Source: Hymenobacter siberiensis (GTDB taxonomy: Bacteria; Bacteroidota; Bacteroidia; Cytophagales; Hymenobacteraceae). From it: DNA of 64,000 bases. The notes under the pieces are model-generated. The model searched no databases and had not been told where the DNA came from. It was given only the letters and a program-made list of their open reading frames with translations. How positions within the stretch are numbered: the stretch's first letter is position 1; each line of letters opens with the position of its first letter. Made by a program: the position numbers and the translations under genes. Where the stretch lies: contig NZ_JAHLZZ010000001.1 in assembly GCF_018967845.1 (NCBI RefSeq), positions 3,224,001 to 3,288,000 on the forward strand, given 5' to 3'. Of this stretch, positions 43,233-50,566 are shown piece after piece.

Positions 43233-44288
43233 TTACAGCTGCCGGAAGCGCACTTCGAAGTTTTCAATCTGCTCCTCGCTGCCGAGTACGAGCAGCACAT
43301 CGCCGGCAATGGGTACGTAGTCCACGGGCGGGCTCACCAGCAGCGAGCCATTGGCCTGGCGCAGGCCGATAATGGTGGCCCCGGTGATGGAGCGCACATC
43401 AAGCTCGCGGATGGTGCGGCCGTGCAAATCGCGCCGGATTTGCTGAAACGTCATTTCCTCAAGGCGCAGCTTGTCGGCGCTGAGGCCCGAAATCAGGTCC
43501 AGAAAGCGGATTACTTCGGGCCGCACCACCAGCTTGGCCATATGCGAGCCGCCGATTTCGTCGGGCATCACCACCGAGTCGGCCCCGGCCGAGAGGAGCT
43601 TGCTTTCCGAGGTTTTGAGCGAGGCGCGGGCGATGATTTTCATGCGCGGGTTCAGGGCGCGGGCCGAGAGGGCGACGAACACGTTGTCGGCATCCTTGGG
43701 CAGCGAGGTGATGAGGGCCGAGGCCCGCTCCACGCCGGCCTGCTTCAGCACCAAGTCGGTGGTGGCATCGCCAAAGACGGTGAAGATGCTGCCGCCGGGC
43801 ACGCCATCGCCGTCGTAATCCTCGCCGGTATGGCCCCCGGTGATGTTTTTCATCAGCTCCTGATTGGATTCAATCACCACCACGCGGGCCCCGCTGGCCC
43901 GCAGCTCCTGGTAGGCGCGGCGGCCGTTGCGGCCAAAGCCGCACACAATGACGTGGCCGCTGAAACGCTTTATCTCCTGGTCGGTTCGAATCATTTTGTA
44001 AATTTTGCGCAGCTCGCCGTCAAAGATAAAAGAAGAGAAAACCGACACGAGGTAGGCCACCACCACCAGATTGTAGAGGATGTAGATGGATACGAACAGC
44101 CGCCCCATCTCCGAAAATGTGTGAATTTCGCCAAAGCCCACCGTGGCCACGGTAGTCACCGTCATGTAAAACGCATCGATGGGCCCGTAATGCTCGATGT
44201 AGGTGAAGCCGGTCATGCCAATAATCAGGCTCATCATAGTGAGGATGACGGCCAGAATCAGGCGATTGATGTTGAGGCGTTGGAGCAT
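43233..44288 (-). CDS. Two-TM potassium channel with RCK/TrkA domain
   Basis: This is a 351-residue protein. TM1 (INRLILAVILTMMSLIIGMT), a pore with selectivity filter TVATVGFGE, and TM2 (LFVSIYILYNLVVVAYLVSV) are followed by a TrkA-N/RCK domain with the nucleotide-binding GHVIVCGFGRNGRRAYQEL and VFGDATTDLVLKQAGVERA, then a TrkA-C domain near the end. It should be an inner-membrane K+ channel gated by NAD(H) or ATP binding to the RCK ring. A MITE sits upstream, 12 bases before the start codon on its 5' side, within the likely promoter region. Confidence 0.92.
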   Translation of the reverse strand: MLQRLNINRLILAVILTMMSLIIGMTGFTYIEHYGPIDAFYMTVTTVATVGFGEIHTFSEMGRLFVSIYILYNLVVVAYLVSVFSSFIFDGELRKIYKMIRTDQEIKRFSGHVIVCGFGRNGRRAYQELRASGARVVVIESNQELMKNITGGHTGEDYDGDGVPGGSIFTVFGDATTDLVLKQAGVERASALITSLPKDADNVFVALSARALNPRMKIIARASLKTSESKLLSAGADSVVMPDEIGGSHMAKLVVRPEVIRFLDLISGLSADKLRLEEMTFQQIRRDLHGRTIRELDVRSITGATIIGLRQANGSLLVSPPVDYVPIAGDVLLVLGSEEQIENFEVRFRQL

Positions 44289-44299
44289 TCTAGTTTAAT

Positions 44300-44416
44300 T
44301 AGGACTTACGCAGTTGAAACACTAACCAACTGAAAAACAGCAATATAACAAATATACGTCTTGAATGCAAGTCGTTGATTTTCAGGTTACATAGCTTTTG
44401 AAGTGCGTAAGTCCTG
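44300..44416. mobile_element. 117-bp MITE with the termini of the resident insertion sequence
   Basis: The left end TAGGACTTACGCA equals the terminal repeat of the insertion sequence at 25678; the right end TGCGTAAGTCCTG differs only in the outermost base. TTAAT flanks both sides (44295-44299 and 44417-44421), a 5-bp target duplication like that of the insertion sequence. No coding capacity. It lies between the divergent starts of the K+ channel gene and the 3' end of dnaG. Confidence 0.9.
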
Positions 44417-44429
44417 TTAATGTAACCAC

Positions 44430-46457
44430 TTAATTACCACGAGGTATGATTGTACCTAACTGTTTTGCCAACTCTTTGTCAATTGTCTCAAGCTCCATTT
44501 TACGGCGCATTATCATCACCATTTCATCCCACTCCATTGGTTTTGCTAGGGCATCTCGGCAGGCAATGATTTCCCGTTGGACATTGCACTTATTTAGCCG
44601 TCGAAGCGCATTCTCACAAGCTTGACCCATTAGGTCTACTTCGTTAAATACGTATATTTCTTTTGTACGCCAGTTGGGACTAATTTCGTAACGCTCCGTA
44701 GCCAAATCCGTGATTAGGGAGCGAATTTCCTCTCGCTCCGTCTGAACCAGTGTACGCACTTCGGGGAAACGGCCAGCAAGCAGTTCCTGCCGACAAGCCT
44801 CCCACATTTCTGCAAAGAGTGGCGTTTTAAATGGTGCATCATCGAGCTGACTCATAAAATAGGCCGCGACGCTAATTTCTGGCTCAACTTCACGCGGCGC
44901 ATACAACACCATCAGCCGCAGTACCTCGCGCTCGCAGGTCTGGAGCACGTCCGGTACCGTATCAAACTCCCCAAAATCCTCAGCGGTATTGTTAATGCCC
45001 GCGCTTTGCAGTTCCGATGGGTCAGCTCCATACATGAGAGCTTGTATTTCCTCTTCGTGGGTCATGCCACGCGGTGCGGCTGGCTGGCCGGGCTGCTGGC
45101 CGTTACTCACGACGCCAGGGCGCGGCGCGGGCTTCCGCGCCACTTTGTTGTATTCGGTGATAAGCACCTGCTCATCAATACCGAATACCGTCGCTGTTTG
45201 CTGCAAAAACACTTGCCGCTTAATGGCATCAGGCACTTTGGCGATGCTGTGTAGCACATCGCGAATGGCTTCCGCCTTCTTCACCGGGTCGCCGGAGGCC
45301 TCGCGGGCCACTAGCGTTGTCTTAAATGAGATGAAGTCCTGGCTCTTAGTTTCGATATACTCGGTGAAGCGCTGGTCGCCCACTTTGCGGATGTAGCTAT
45401 CGGGGTCGTCGCCGTCGGGGAAGAGCACAACGCGCACGTTCAGGCCGCCTTCGAGCAACAAATCGGTGCCGCGTAGCGAGGCCTTTATGCCGGCCGCATC
45501 GCCGTCATATAGCACCGTCACGTTATCAGAATACCGCTTGATAAGTCGAATCTGGCCTTCGGTGAGTGAAGTACCCGACGAGGCTACTACATTCTTAATG
45601 CCGCCCTGATACAGCGAGAGTACATCCAGGTATCCTTCCACTAGGTAGCAGACTTCTTCTGTCCGAATTGCCTGCCGGGCCTGAAACAGGCCATACAGCA
45701 CGTCTGACTTGTGGTAAATTTCCGACTCCGGCGAGTTCAGGTACTTCGCCATCTTGTCGTCGCGCTTCAGGGTACGCGCACCGAAGCCTACCACCCGACC
45801 GCCGATGTTGTGAATCGGGAACATCACCCGGCCCCGAAACCGGTCGTAGCGCCGCCCAGTATCAGCCCCTTGGTCATCGGTACGAATGACTGTGAGGCCG
45901 GTTTTTTCGAGGTATTTCTTGTCGTAGCCCGCCGTTTCGGCGGCCTTCATCAGGTCGTCCCACGCGTCGAGCGAGTAGCCCAGCTCAAAGGTCTGAATGG
46001 TGCTCAGGTTCAGTCCCCGCTCCTTTAGGTAGCCATAGCCGATACTCATGCCCTCCTCCGAGTTTTGCAGCAGGCGGTGGAAGTGATTTTTGGCGAAGTC
46101 CGAAACAATGAACTGGGAGTCCCGCTCGTTCTGCTCCAGTTGCTGTTGCGGGGTCTTTTCTTCTTCCTGAACGGTAATCCCGTATTTGCGGGCGAGGTAT
46201 TTTAACGCTTCGGGGTAGCTACTCCCCTCAATTTCCATGATGAATCGCACCGCATCGCCGGACTTGCCGCAGCCAAAACATTTGAAGAAGCCTTTGGCTG
46301 GCGTAACAGAAAACGAGGGCGATTTCTCGTTATGAAACGGACAGTTGGCCCATAGATTCTGGCCCTTGCGCTTGAGCTGCACAAAGTCGCCGACGACTTC
46401 CACGATGTCGGCGGTCTGGATAATCTGGTCAACTAATTCTTTGGGGATGCGGGCCAT
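44430..46457 (-). CDS. dnaG: DNA primase
   Basis: This is a 675-residue protein. The N-terminal CHC2 zinc finger is clear (CPFHNEKSP and FFKCFGCGKSG). The catalytic core has ARKYGITVQEEE, GRVMFPIHNIGGRVVGFGAR and the Toprim motif VCYLVEGYLDVLSLYQGGI, with the metal-binding acidic pair in NVTVLYDGDAAGIKA. The C-terminal third is the variable region that contacts the DnaB helicase. It makes RNA primers at the replication fork. Codon use in the last part (44430-44900) is noticeably more AT-rich than in the core. A MITE lies 14 bases beyond the stop. Confidence 0.96.
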   Translation of the reverse strand: MARIPKELVDQIIQTADIVEVVGDFVQLKRKGQNLWANCPFHNEKSPSFSVTPAKGFFKCFGCGKSGDAVRFIMEIEGSSYPEALKYLARKYGITVQEEEKTPQQQLEQNERDSQFIVSDFAKNHFHRLLQNSEEGMSIGYGYLKERGLNLSTIQTFELGYSLDAWDDLMKAAETAGYDKKYLEKTGLTVIRTDDQGADTGRRYDRFRGRVMFPIHNIGGRVVGFGARTLKRDDKMAKYLNSPESEIYHKSDVLYGLFQARQAIRTEEVCYLVEGYLDVLSLYQGGIKNVVASSGTSLTEGQIRLIKRYSDNVTVLYDGDAAGIKASLRGTDLLLEGGLNVRVVLFPDGDDPDSYIRKVGDQRFTEYIETKSQDFISFKTTLVAREASGDPVKKAEAIRDVLHSIAKVPDAIKRQVFLQQTATVFGIDEQVLITEYNKVARKPAPRPGVVSNGQQPGQPAAPRGMTHEEEIQALMYGADPSELQSAGINNTAEDFGEFDTVPDVLQTCEREVLRLMVLYAPREVEPEISVAAYFMSQLDDAPFKTPLFAEMWEACRQELLAGRFPEVRTLVQTEREEIRSLITDLATERYEISPNWRTKEIYVFNEVDLMGQACENALRRLNKCNVQREIIACRDALAKPMEWDEMVMIMRRKMELETIDKELAKQLGTIIPRGN

Positions 46458-46502
46458 GGGTGGCGGAATATCGGGGGCAAATGGGGGCGTCAGGTAGTCG
46501 GG

Positions 46503-46616
46503 AGCGCCTCACCCCCTGACCCCCTCTCCGAAAAGGAGAGGGAGTACCGGTTATGCTCCCTACAAAGTCGGCTGGCTCCCCTCTCCTTTTCGGAGAGGGG
46601 CCAGGGGTGAGGCGCT
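46503..46616. repeat. Large inverted repeat, CCCTCTCC family
   Basis: The arms begin AGCGCCTCACCCCCTGACC and end with GGTGAGGCGCT. Each arm itself contains the hairpin CCCTCTCC-GAAA-AGGAGAGGG or its inverse, so this is another doublet of small hairpins. It lies between the divergent dnaG and leuS genes. Confidence 0.85.
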
Positions 46617-46678
46617 GCCGGTTGCGTACTATTACAACAGTCGTCACAACAAATTTCGCCCTACTTTCTCCTACGTCC

Positions 46679-46686
46679 TACCTTTG
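46679..46686 (+). promoter_or_regulatory. -7 box of leuS
   Basis: TACCTTTG matches TAnnTTTG and predicts a start about 16 bases before the ATG at 46709. A T-rich ATTTCG about 20 bases upstream could be the -33 region. Confidence 0.5.
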
Positions 46687-46708
46687 TCCGGAATAAACTC
46701 CGCGCAAG

Positions 46709-49600
46709 ATGCCCGCATACCGTCCCGAAGAAATTGAAAAGAAGTGGCAGGCCCACTGGAAAGCCCACCACACCTTCCAGGCCCACAACCACTCCGCCAA
46801 GCCCAAGTACTACGTACTCGACATGTTTCCCTACCCCAGCGGGGCGGGCCTGCACGTAGGGCACCCACTGGGCTACATTGCCTCCGATATCGTGACGCGC
46901 TACAAGCGCCTGCGCGGCTTCAACGTGCTGCATCCCATGGGCTTCGACTCCTTCGGCCTGCCCGCCGAGCAGTACGCCATCCAGACCGGCCAGCACCCAG
47001 CGCTCACCACCGAGAAGAACATCGAAACCTACGTGCAGCAGCTCAGCAGCCTGGGTTTCAGCTACGACTGGAGCCGCGAAGTGCGCACCTCCGATGCCTC
47101 CTATTACAAGTGGACGCAGTGGATTTTCCTCAAGCTGTTCAACTCCTGGTACAACCTCGCCACCAACAAAGCCGAACCCCTCACCGACCTCACCGCCCGC
47201 TTTGCCGCCACCGGCAGCGAGGGCATCCGCGCCGCCGGGGACGATGGTGACCGCCTCAGCTTCTCGGCCGGCCAGTGGCAGTTATTCAGCGAAAAGCAGA
47301 AGCTGGCCGCCGTGCTCCCCTACCGCCTCGCCTACCAGCAGGATACCTACGTGAACTGGTGCCCCGGCTTGGGCACAGTGCTCTCGAATGATGAAGTGAA
47401 AGACGGTCTGAGCGAGCGCGGCGGCTACCCTGTCGAGCGCCGCCTCATGCCGCAGTGGAACCTGCGCATCACCGCCTACGCCGACCGCCTTCTGCAGGGC
47501 CTCGACCAACTCGACTGGCCCGATGCCGTGAAAGAGATGCAGCGCAACTGGATTGGCAAGAGCATCGGGGCCGAAGTCACCTTCCCGGTGCAGGACCACG
47601 AAAACGCCCAAATCAAGGTATACACCACCCGCGTCGACACCATTTACGGGGCCACCTTCCTGGTGCTAGCCCCCGAGCACGAGTTGGTGGACACCCTCAC
47701 CACGCCCGAGCAGCGCGCGGCGGTGGACGAGTACATCGCCGCCACCAAGCGCCGCTCGGAGCGCGACCGCATGACCGACGTGAAGGCCGTGTCCGGCGTG
47801 TTCACCGGGGCCTACGCCCTGAACCCGGTGAACAACGAGCCCGTGCAAATCTGGCTGGCCGACTACGTGCTGGCCGGCTACGGCACCGGCGCCGTGATGG
47901 CCGTGCCCAGCGGCGACCAGCGCGACTACCTCTTCGCCAAGCACTTCGACCTCCCGATTCCGGCCATTTCCGACGCCCAAAAGGACCTCGACCAGCAGGC
48001 CGACCCCACCAAGGAAGGCCGCTACATCAACTCTGGCATCATCAACGGCCTCACCTATAGGGAGGCTACGCCCAAGCTCATTGCCTTCCTCGAAGAAAAG
48101 GGCCTGGGCAAAGGCAAGGTGAATTTCCGTCAGCGCGACGCCATTTTCGGCCGCCAGCGCTACTGGGGCGAGCCCATTCCGATTTACTACAAGGACGGCA
48201 CCGCCTATGGCATTGCCGAGGCCGACCTGCCCCTCGTACTGCCCGAAATCGACGAATACAAGCCCACCGAGTCCGGCGAGCCGCCTCTGGGCCGCGCCCA
48301 GAACTGGCTTTATAAGGACAAATACCCCTACGAGCTGAGCACCATGCCCGGCTGGGCCGGCTCATCGTGGTACTACCTCCGCTACATGGACCCCACCAAC
48401 GAAGCCCGCTTCGTGTCGGAGGAGGCCGAGCACTACTGGGGCAGCGTGGACCTATACATGGGCGGGGCCGAGCACGCAACCGGCCACCTGCTCTACGCCC
48501 GCTTCTGGTACCTGTTCCTGAAGGATTTGGGCCTCGTCAGCAGCGGCGAGCCGTTCCAGAAACTGATTAATCAGGGGATGATTCTGGGCCGGTCGAATTT
48601 CGTTTATCGATATGGCGAATCAGATTTATTCGTCACGCAAAGATGGCCAAACGAAGACGGTCCTGGACAAGCCTTTTCTGACGCAATAATCGCTCAATTC
48701 GGTCAACAATATTATGATGAAAATATCGCAACCTTAGCTAATCGTACAGCCTTTTGGAAAAGGTATGTAGATGTAATTTTAGTTGATAATGATATTCTTG
48801 ATGTCGCTAAATTCGTTGAAACCAAAGAATACAAAAAGGCTTTTCCTGATTTAGAAAATCCCAAGTTTCTACTCGAAGACGACGGCAAATACCACTGCGG
48901 CTTTGAGATTGAGAAAATGTCGAAGTCAAAATACAATGTTGTTAACCCCAACATTCTTATCGACAAATACGGCGCGGACGCCCTGCGCCTCTACGAGATG
49001 TTCCTCGGCCCGCTGGAGCAGTACAAGCCCTGGAACACCAACGGCATCAGCGGCGTGAGCGGCTTCCTCAAGAAGCTCTGGCGCCTCTTCCACCCCGAAG
49101 ACGGTGACCTGGCCGTAACCGATGAGCCCGCCACGCCCGCCGAGCTGAAGGTGCTGCATCGCGCCATCCAGAAGGTGCAGGAAGACATTGAGAAGTTCAG
49201 CTTCAACACCTCCGTCAGCCTGTTCATGATTACCGTGAACGAGCTCACGGCCCTCAAGTGCCACAAGCGCACCATCCTGGAGCCGCTCGTGCTGCTGGTG
49301 TCGCCCTATGCCCCGCACCTCGCCGAGGAGCTGTGGCAGGAGCTGGACCACGCGGCCGGCAGCATCAGCCACGCCGGCTACCCCGAGTTCCGCGAAGAAT
49401 ACCTAGTGGAAGACTCGGTGATGTACCCGCTGGCCATCAACGGGAAAGTGCGCGAGCAAATGGAGTTTGCCGCCGCCGCTACTCCCGCCGAGATTGAAGC
49501 CGCCGTGCTGGCGTCGGATTTCCTGGCCAAGCACGGCGAGGGAAAAGCCGCCAAGAAGGTGATTGTGGTGAAAGGCCGGATGATTAACGTAGTGGTGTAG
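46709..49600 (+). CDS. leuS: Leucyl-tRNA synthetase
   Basis: This is a 963-residue class I aminoacyl-tRNA synthetase. The HIGH-type motif is in FPYPSGAGLHVGHPLGY and the KMSKS loop in FEIEKMSKSKYNVVNP. The editing domain includes TTRVDTIYGATFLVLAPEHE and YGTGAVMAVPSGDQRD. It is longer than the E. coli enzyme, as usual in this phylum. The segment 48590-48960, which includes the KMSKS loop, is sharply AT-rich compared with both flanks and encodes an unusual stretch (RWPNEDGPGQAFSDAIIAQ), suggesting replacement by recombination with a foreign allele. The frame stays open throughout, so the enzyme is likely functional. Confidence 0.97.
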   Translation: MPAYRPEEIEKKWQAHWKAHHTFQAHNHSAKPKYYVLDMFPYPSGAGLHVGHPLGYIASDIVTRYKRLRGFNVLHPMGFDSFGLPAEQYAIQTGQHPALTTEKNIETYVQQLSSLGFSYDWSREVRTSDASYYKWTQWIFLKLFNSWYNLATNKAEPLTDLTARFAATGSEGIRAAGDDGDRLSFSAGQWQLFSEKQKLAAVLPYRLAYQQDTYVNWCPGLGTVLSNDEVKDGLSERGGYPVERRLMPQWNLRITAYADRLLQGLDQLDWPDAVKEMQRNWIGKSIGAEVTFPVQDHENAQIKVYTTRVDTIYGATFLVLAPEHELVDTLTTPEQRAAVDEYIAATKRRSERDRMTDVKAVSGVFTGAYALNPVNNEPVQIWLADYVLAGYGTGAVMAVPSGDQRDYLFAKHFDLPIPAISDAQKDLDQQADPTKEGRYINSGIINGLTYREATPKLIAFLEEKGLGKGKVNFRQRDAIFGRQRYWGEPIPIYYKDGTAYGIAEADLPLVLPEIDEYKPTESGEPPLGRAQNWLYKDKYPYELSTMPGWAGSSWYYLRYMDPTNEARFVSEEAEHYWGSVDLYMGGAEHATGHLLYARFWYLFLKDLGLVSSGEPFQKLINQGMILGRSNFVYRYGESDLFVTQRWPNEDGPGQAFSDAIIAQFGQQYYDENIATLANRTAFWKRYVDVILVDNDILDVAKFVETKEYKKAFPDLENPKFLLEDDGKYHCGFEIEKMSKSKYNVVNPNILIDKYGADALRLYEMFLGPLEQYKPWNTNGISGVSGFLKKLWRLFHPEDGDLAVTDEPATPAELKVLHRAIQKVQEDIEKFSFNTSVSLFMITVNELTALKCHKRTILEPLVLLVSPYAPHLAEELWQELDHAAGSISHAGYPEFREEYLVEDSVMYPLAINGKVREQMEFAAAATPAEIEAAVLASDFLAKHGEGKAAKKVIVVKGRMINVVV

Positions 49601-49604
49601 TGAG

Positions 49605-49676
49605 TTGTGCGGCAAGCTTTAGCTTGCCGTATTATAGTCGCCAATACATAACGGCAAGCTGAAGCTTACCGCACAA
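49605..49676. repeat. REP-like doublet with TTGT feet
   Basis: The left hairpin TGCGGCAAGCT-TT-AGCTTGCCG and its inverted partner (49651-49676) form a doublet like those at 39215 and 40611, but the foot reads TTGT instead of GTAG. It begins five bases after the leuS stop. Confidence 0.75.
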
Positions 49677-49678
49677 GC

Positions 49679-49710
49679 AAACGGCCCGCTGCAATTGCAG
49701 CGGGCCGTTT
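49679..49710. terminator. Convergent terminator after leuS
   Basis: A perfect 32-bp palindrome, AAACGGCCCGCTGCAA plus its complement, ends in a T tract on one side and an A tract on the other. It serves leuS and the decayed toxin gene. Confidence 0.9.
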
Positions 49711-50213
49711 TCATTTAATTCTGATACTCGTCAGAATAGCATCTATTGCTTTATCTGAAATTGTTGCTTGGTCGGACTTATCATAAATAGCGAGCAAATA
49801 AATTACGTCATCGACGAGCTTTACACAGGTGATTGCCCGCGCTCCTCCGCTTTTGCCGGTATTCTTGGCTTTTATTTTAACCCGGACTTTGTAGCAGTTG
49901 CGTCCCAGAGATTCGCCTGCTTACAGGTTGTCCTACAACTCTGCCAGCAGAACAGATAAATCTGCTGCCGCTGAGTTATACTTTAGACTTGTTCCCGAAT
50001 AAGAAATGCCTGAAAATTTTCGCTACTTCGGGCAACAAGGCAGCGTGTTTTGCTTGGCTAAGCCCGTATCCTCGGATTCTTTGAACAGCGCCCGTTTCTG
50101 GCTCCGAATATGGCTTGGGGAATATCCGATTTCTTATTGAGGAACAAGTCTATTTTCTTTAGCGCCTTGAACTGACGCTTGAAATCACCGGTAAAAATAA
50201 TGCTATACTTCAT
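49711..50213 (-). pseudogene. RelE/ParE-type toxin remnant
   Basis: Reading the minus strand from ATG 50213 gives MKYSIIFTGDFKRQFKALKK. The frame then meets a 165-bp insertion; removing it with one TA restores the frame (IKYNSAAADLSVLLAEL). Two nonsense codons follow (codons 38 and 42). The rest is a well-preserved RelE/ParE toxin C-terminus: SLGRNCYKVRVKIKAKNTGK, SGGARAITCVKLVDDVIYLL and AIYDKSDQATISDKAIDAIL. The reconstructed length is 111 residues. RelE-type toxins cut mRNA or poison gyrase; this copy cannot be active. Its start overlaps the end of the antitoxin remnant. Confidence 0.88.
49986..50150. mobile_element. 165-bp MITE inserted at TA in the toxin gene
   Basis: The ends GACTTGTTCCCGAATAAGAA and the inverse of GACTTGTTCCTCAATAAGAA match over 22 bp with two mismatches. 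TA lies on both sides, consistent with an IS630/mariner-type mobiliser. Excision rejoins the toxin frame exactly. Confidence 0.88.
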
Positions 50214-50436
50214 CAAGCGAATCGTAAGCTGAAGGCAGTGTTATCTTTCCTTGCTGATGAAGTTCAACTTGGTGCAGTGAGTGTTCTAGAGCTTTAGCCA
50301 GTTGTTGTTGCGCGACTGACAACGCAGAAGGCCTCTACTTCGCGGCTTTAGCCGGCTTGACAGAGAGGTTAAGCTCCCGCAGAAGCTTCTTCACGAAATT
50401 CACCCGGTCGTCGAGTACGGTTACAATCAGGTCCAT
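50203..50436 (-). pseudogene. Antitoxin remnant paired with the RelE/ParE-type toxin
   Basis: ATG 50436 opens a 77-residue antitoxin-like frame: DLIVTVLDDRVNFVKKLLRE, then one TAG at codon 34, then a preserved C-terminal part (AKALEHSLHQVELHQQGKIT and LPSAYDSLDEV). The C-terminal pattern is typical of antitoxins encoded before RelE-type toxins in Bacteroidota. The end overlaps the toxin start by about ten bases, the usual arrangement. Both genes of the module carry premature stops, so the pair is dead. Confidence 0.75.
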
Positions 50437-50566
50437 AGCTCAAAGTTAAGGGGTACAGGCAAAGTTACCGATGGCGGAATGCCGCGATTGCCGCATTCAG
50501 AAATAACCCACTCGCACCTGATTTTGTGCCCTACCTTGTGGCTTCAAAACCACTATTTCGTTTTCG

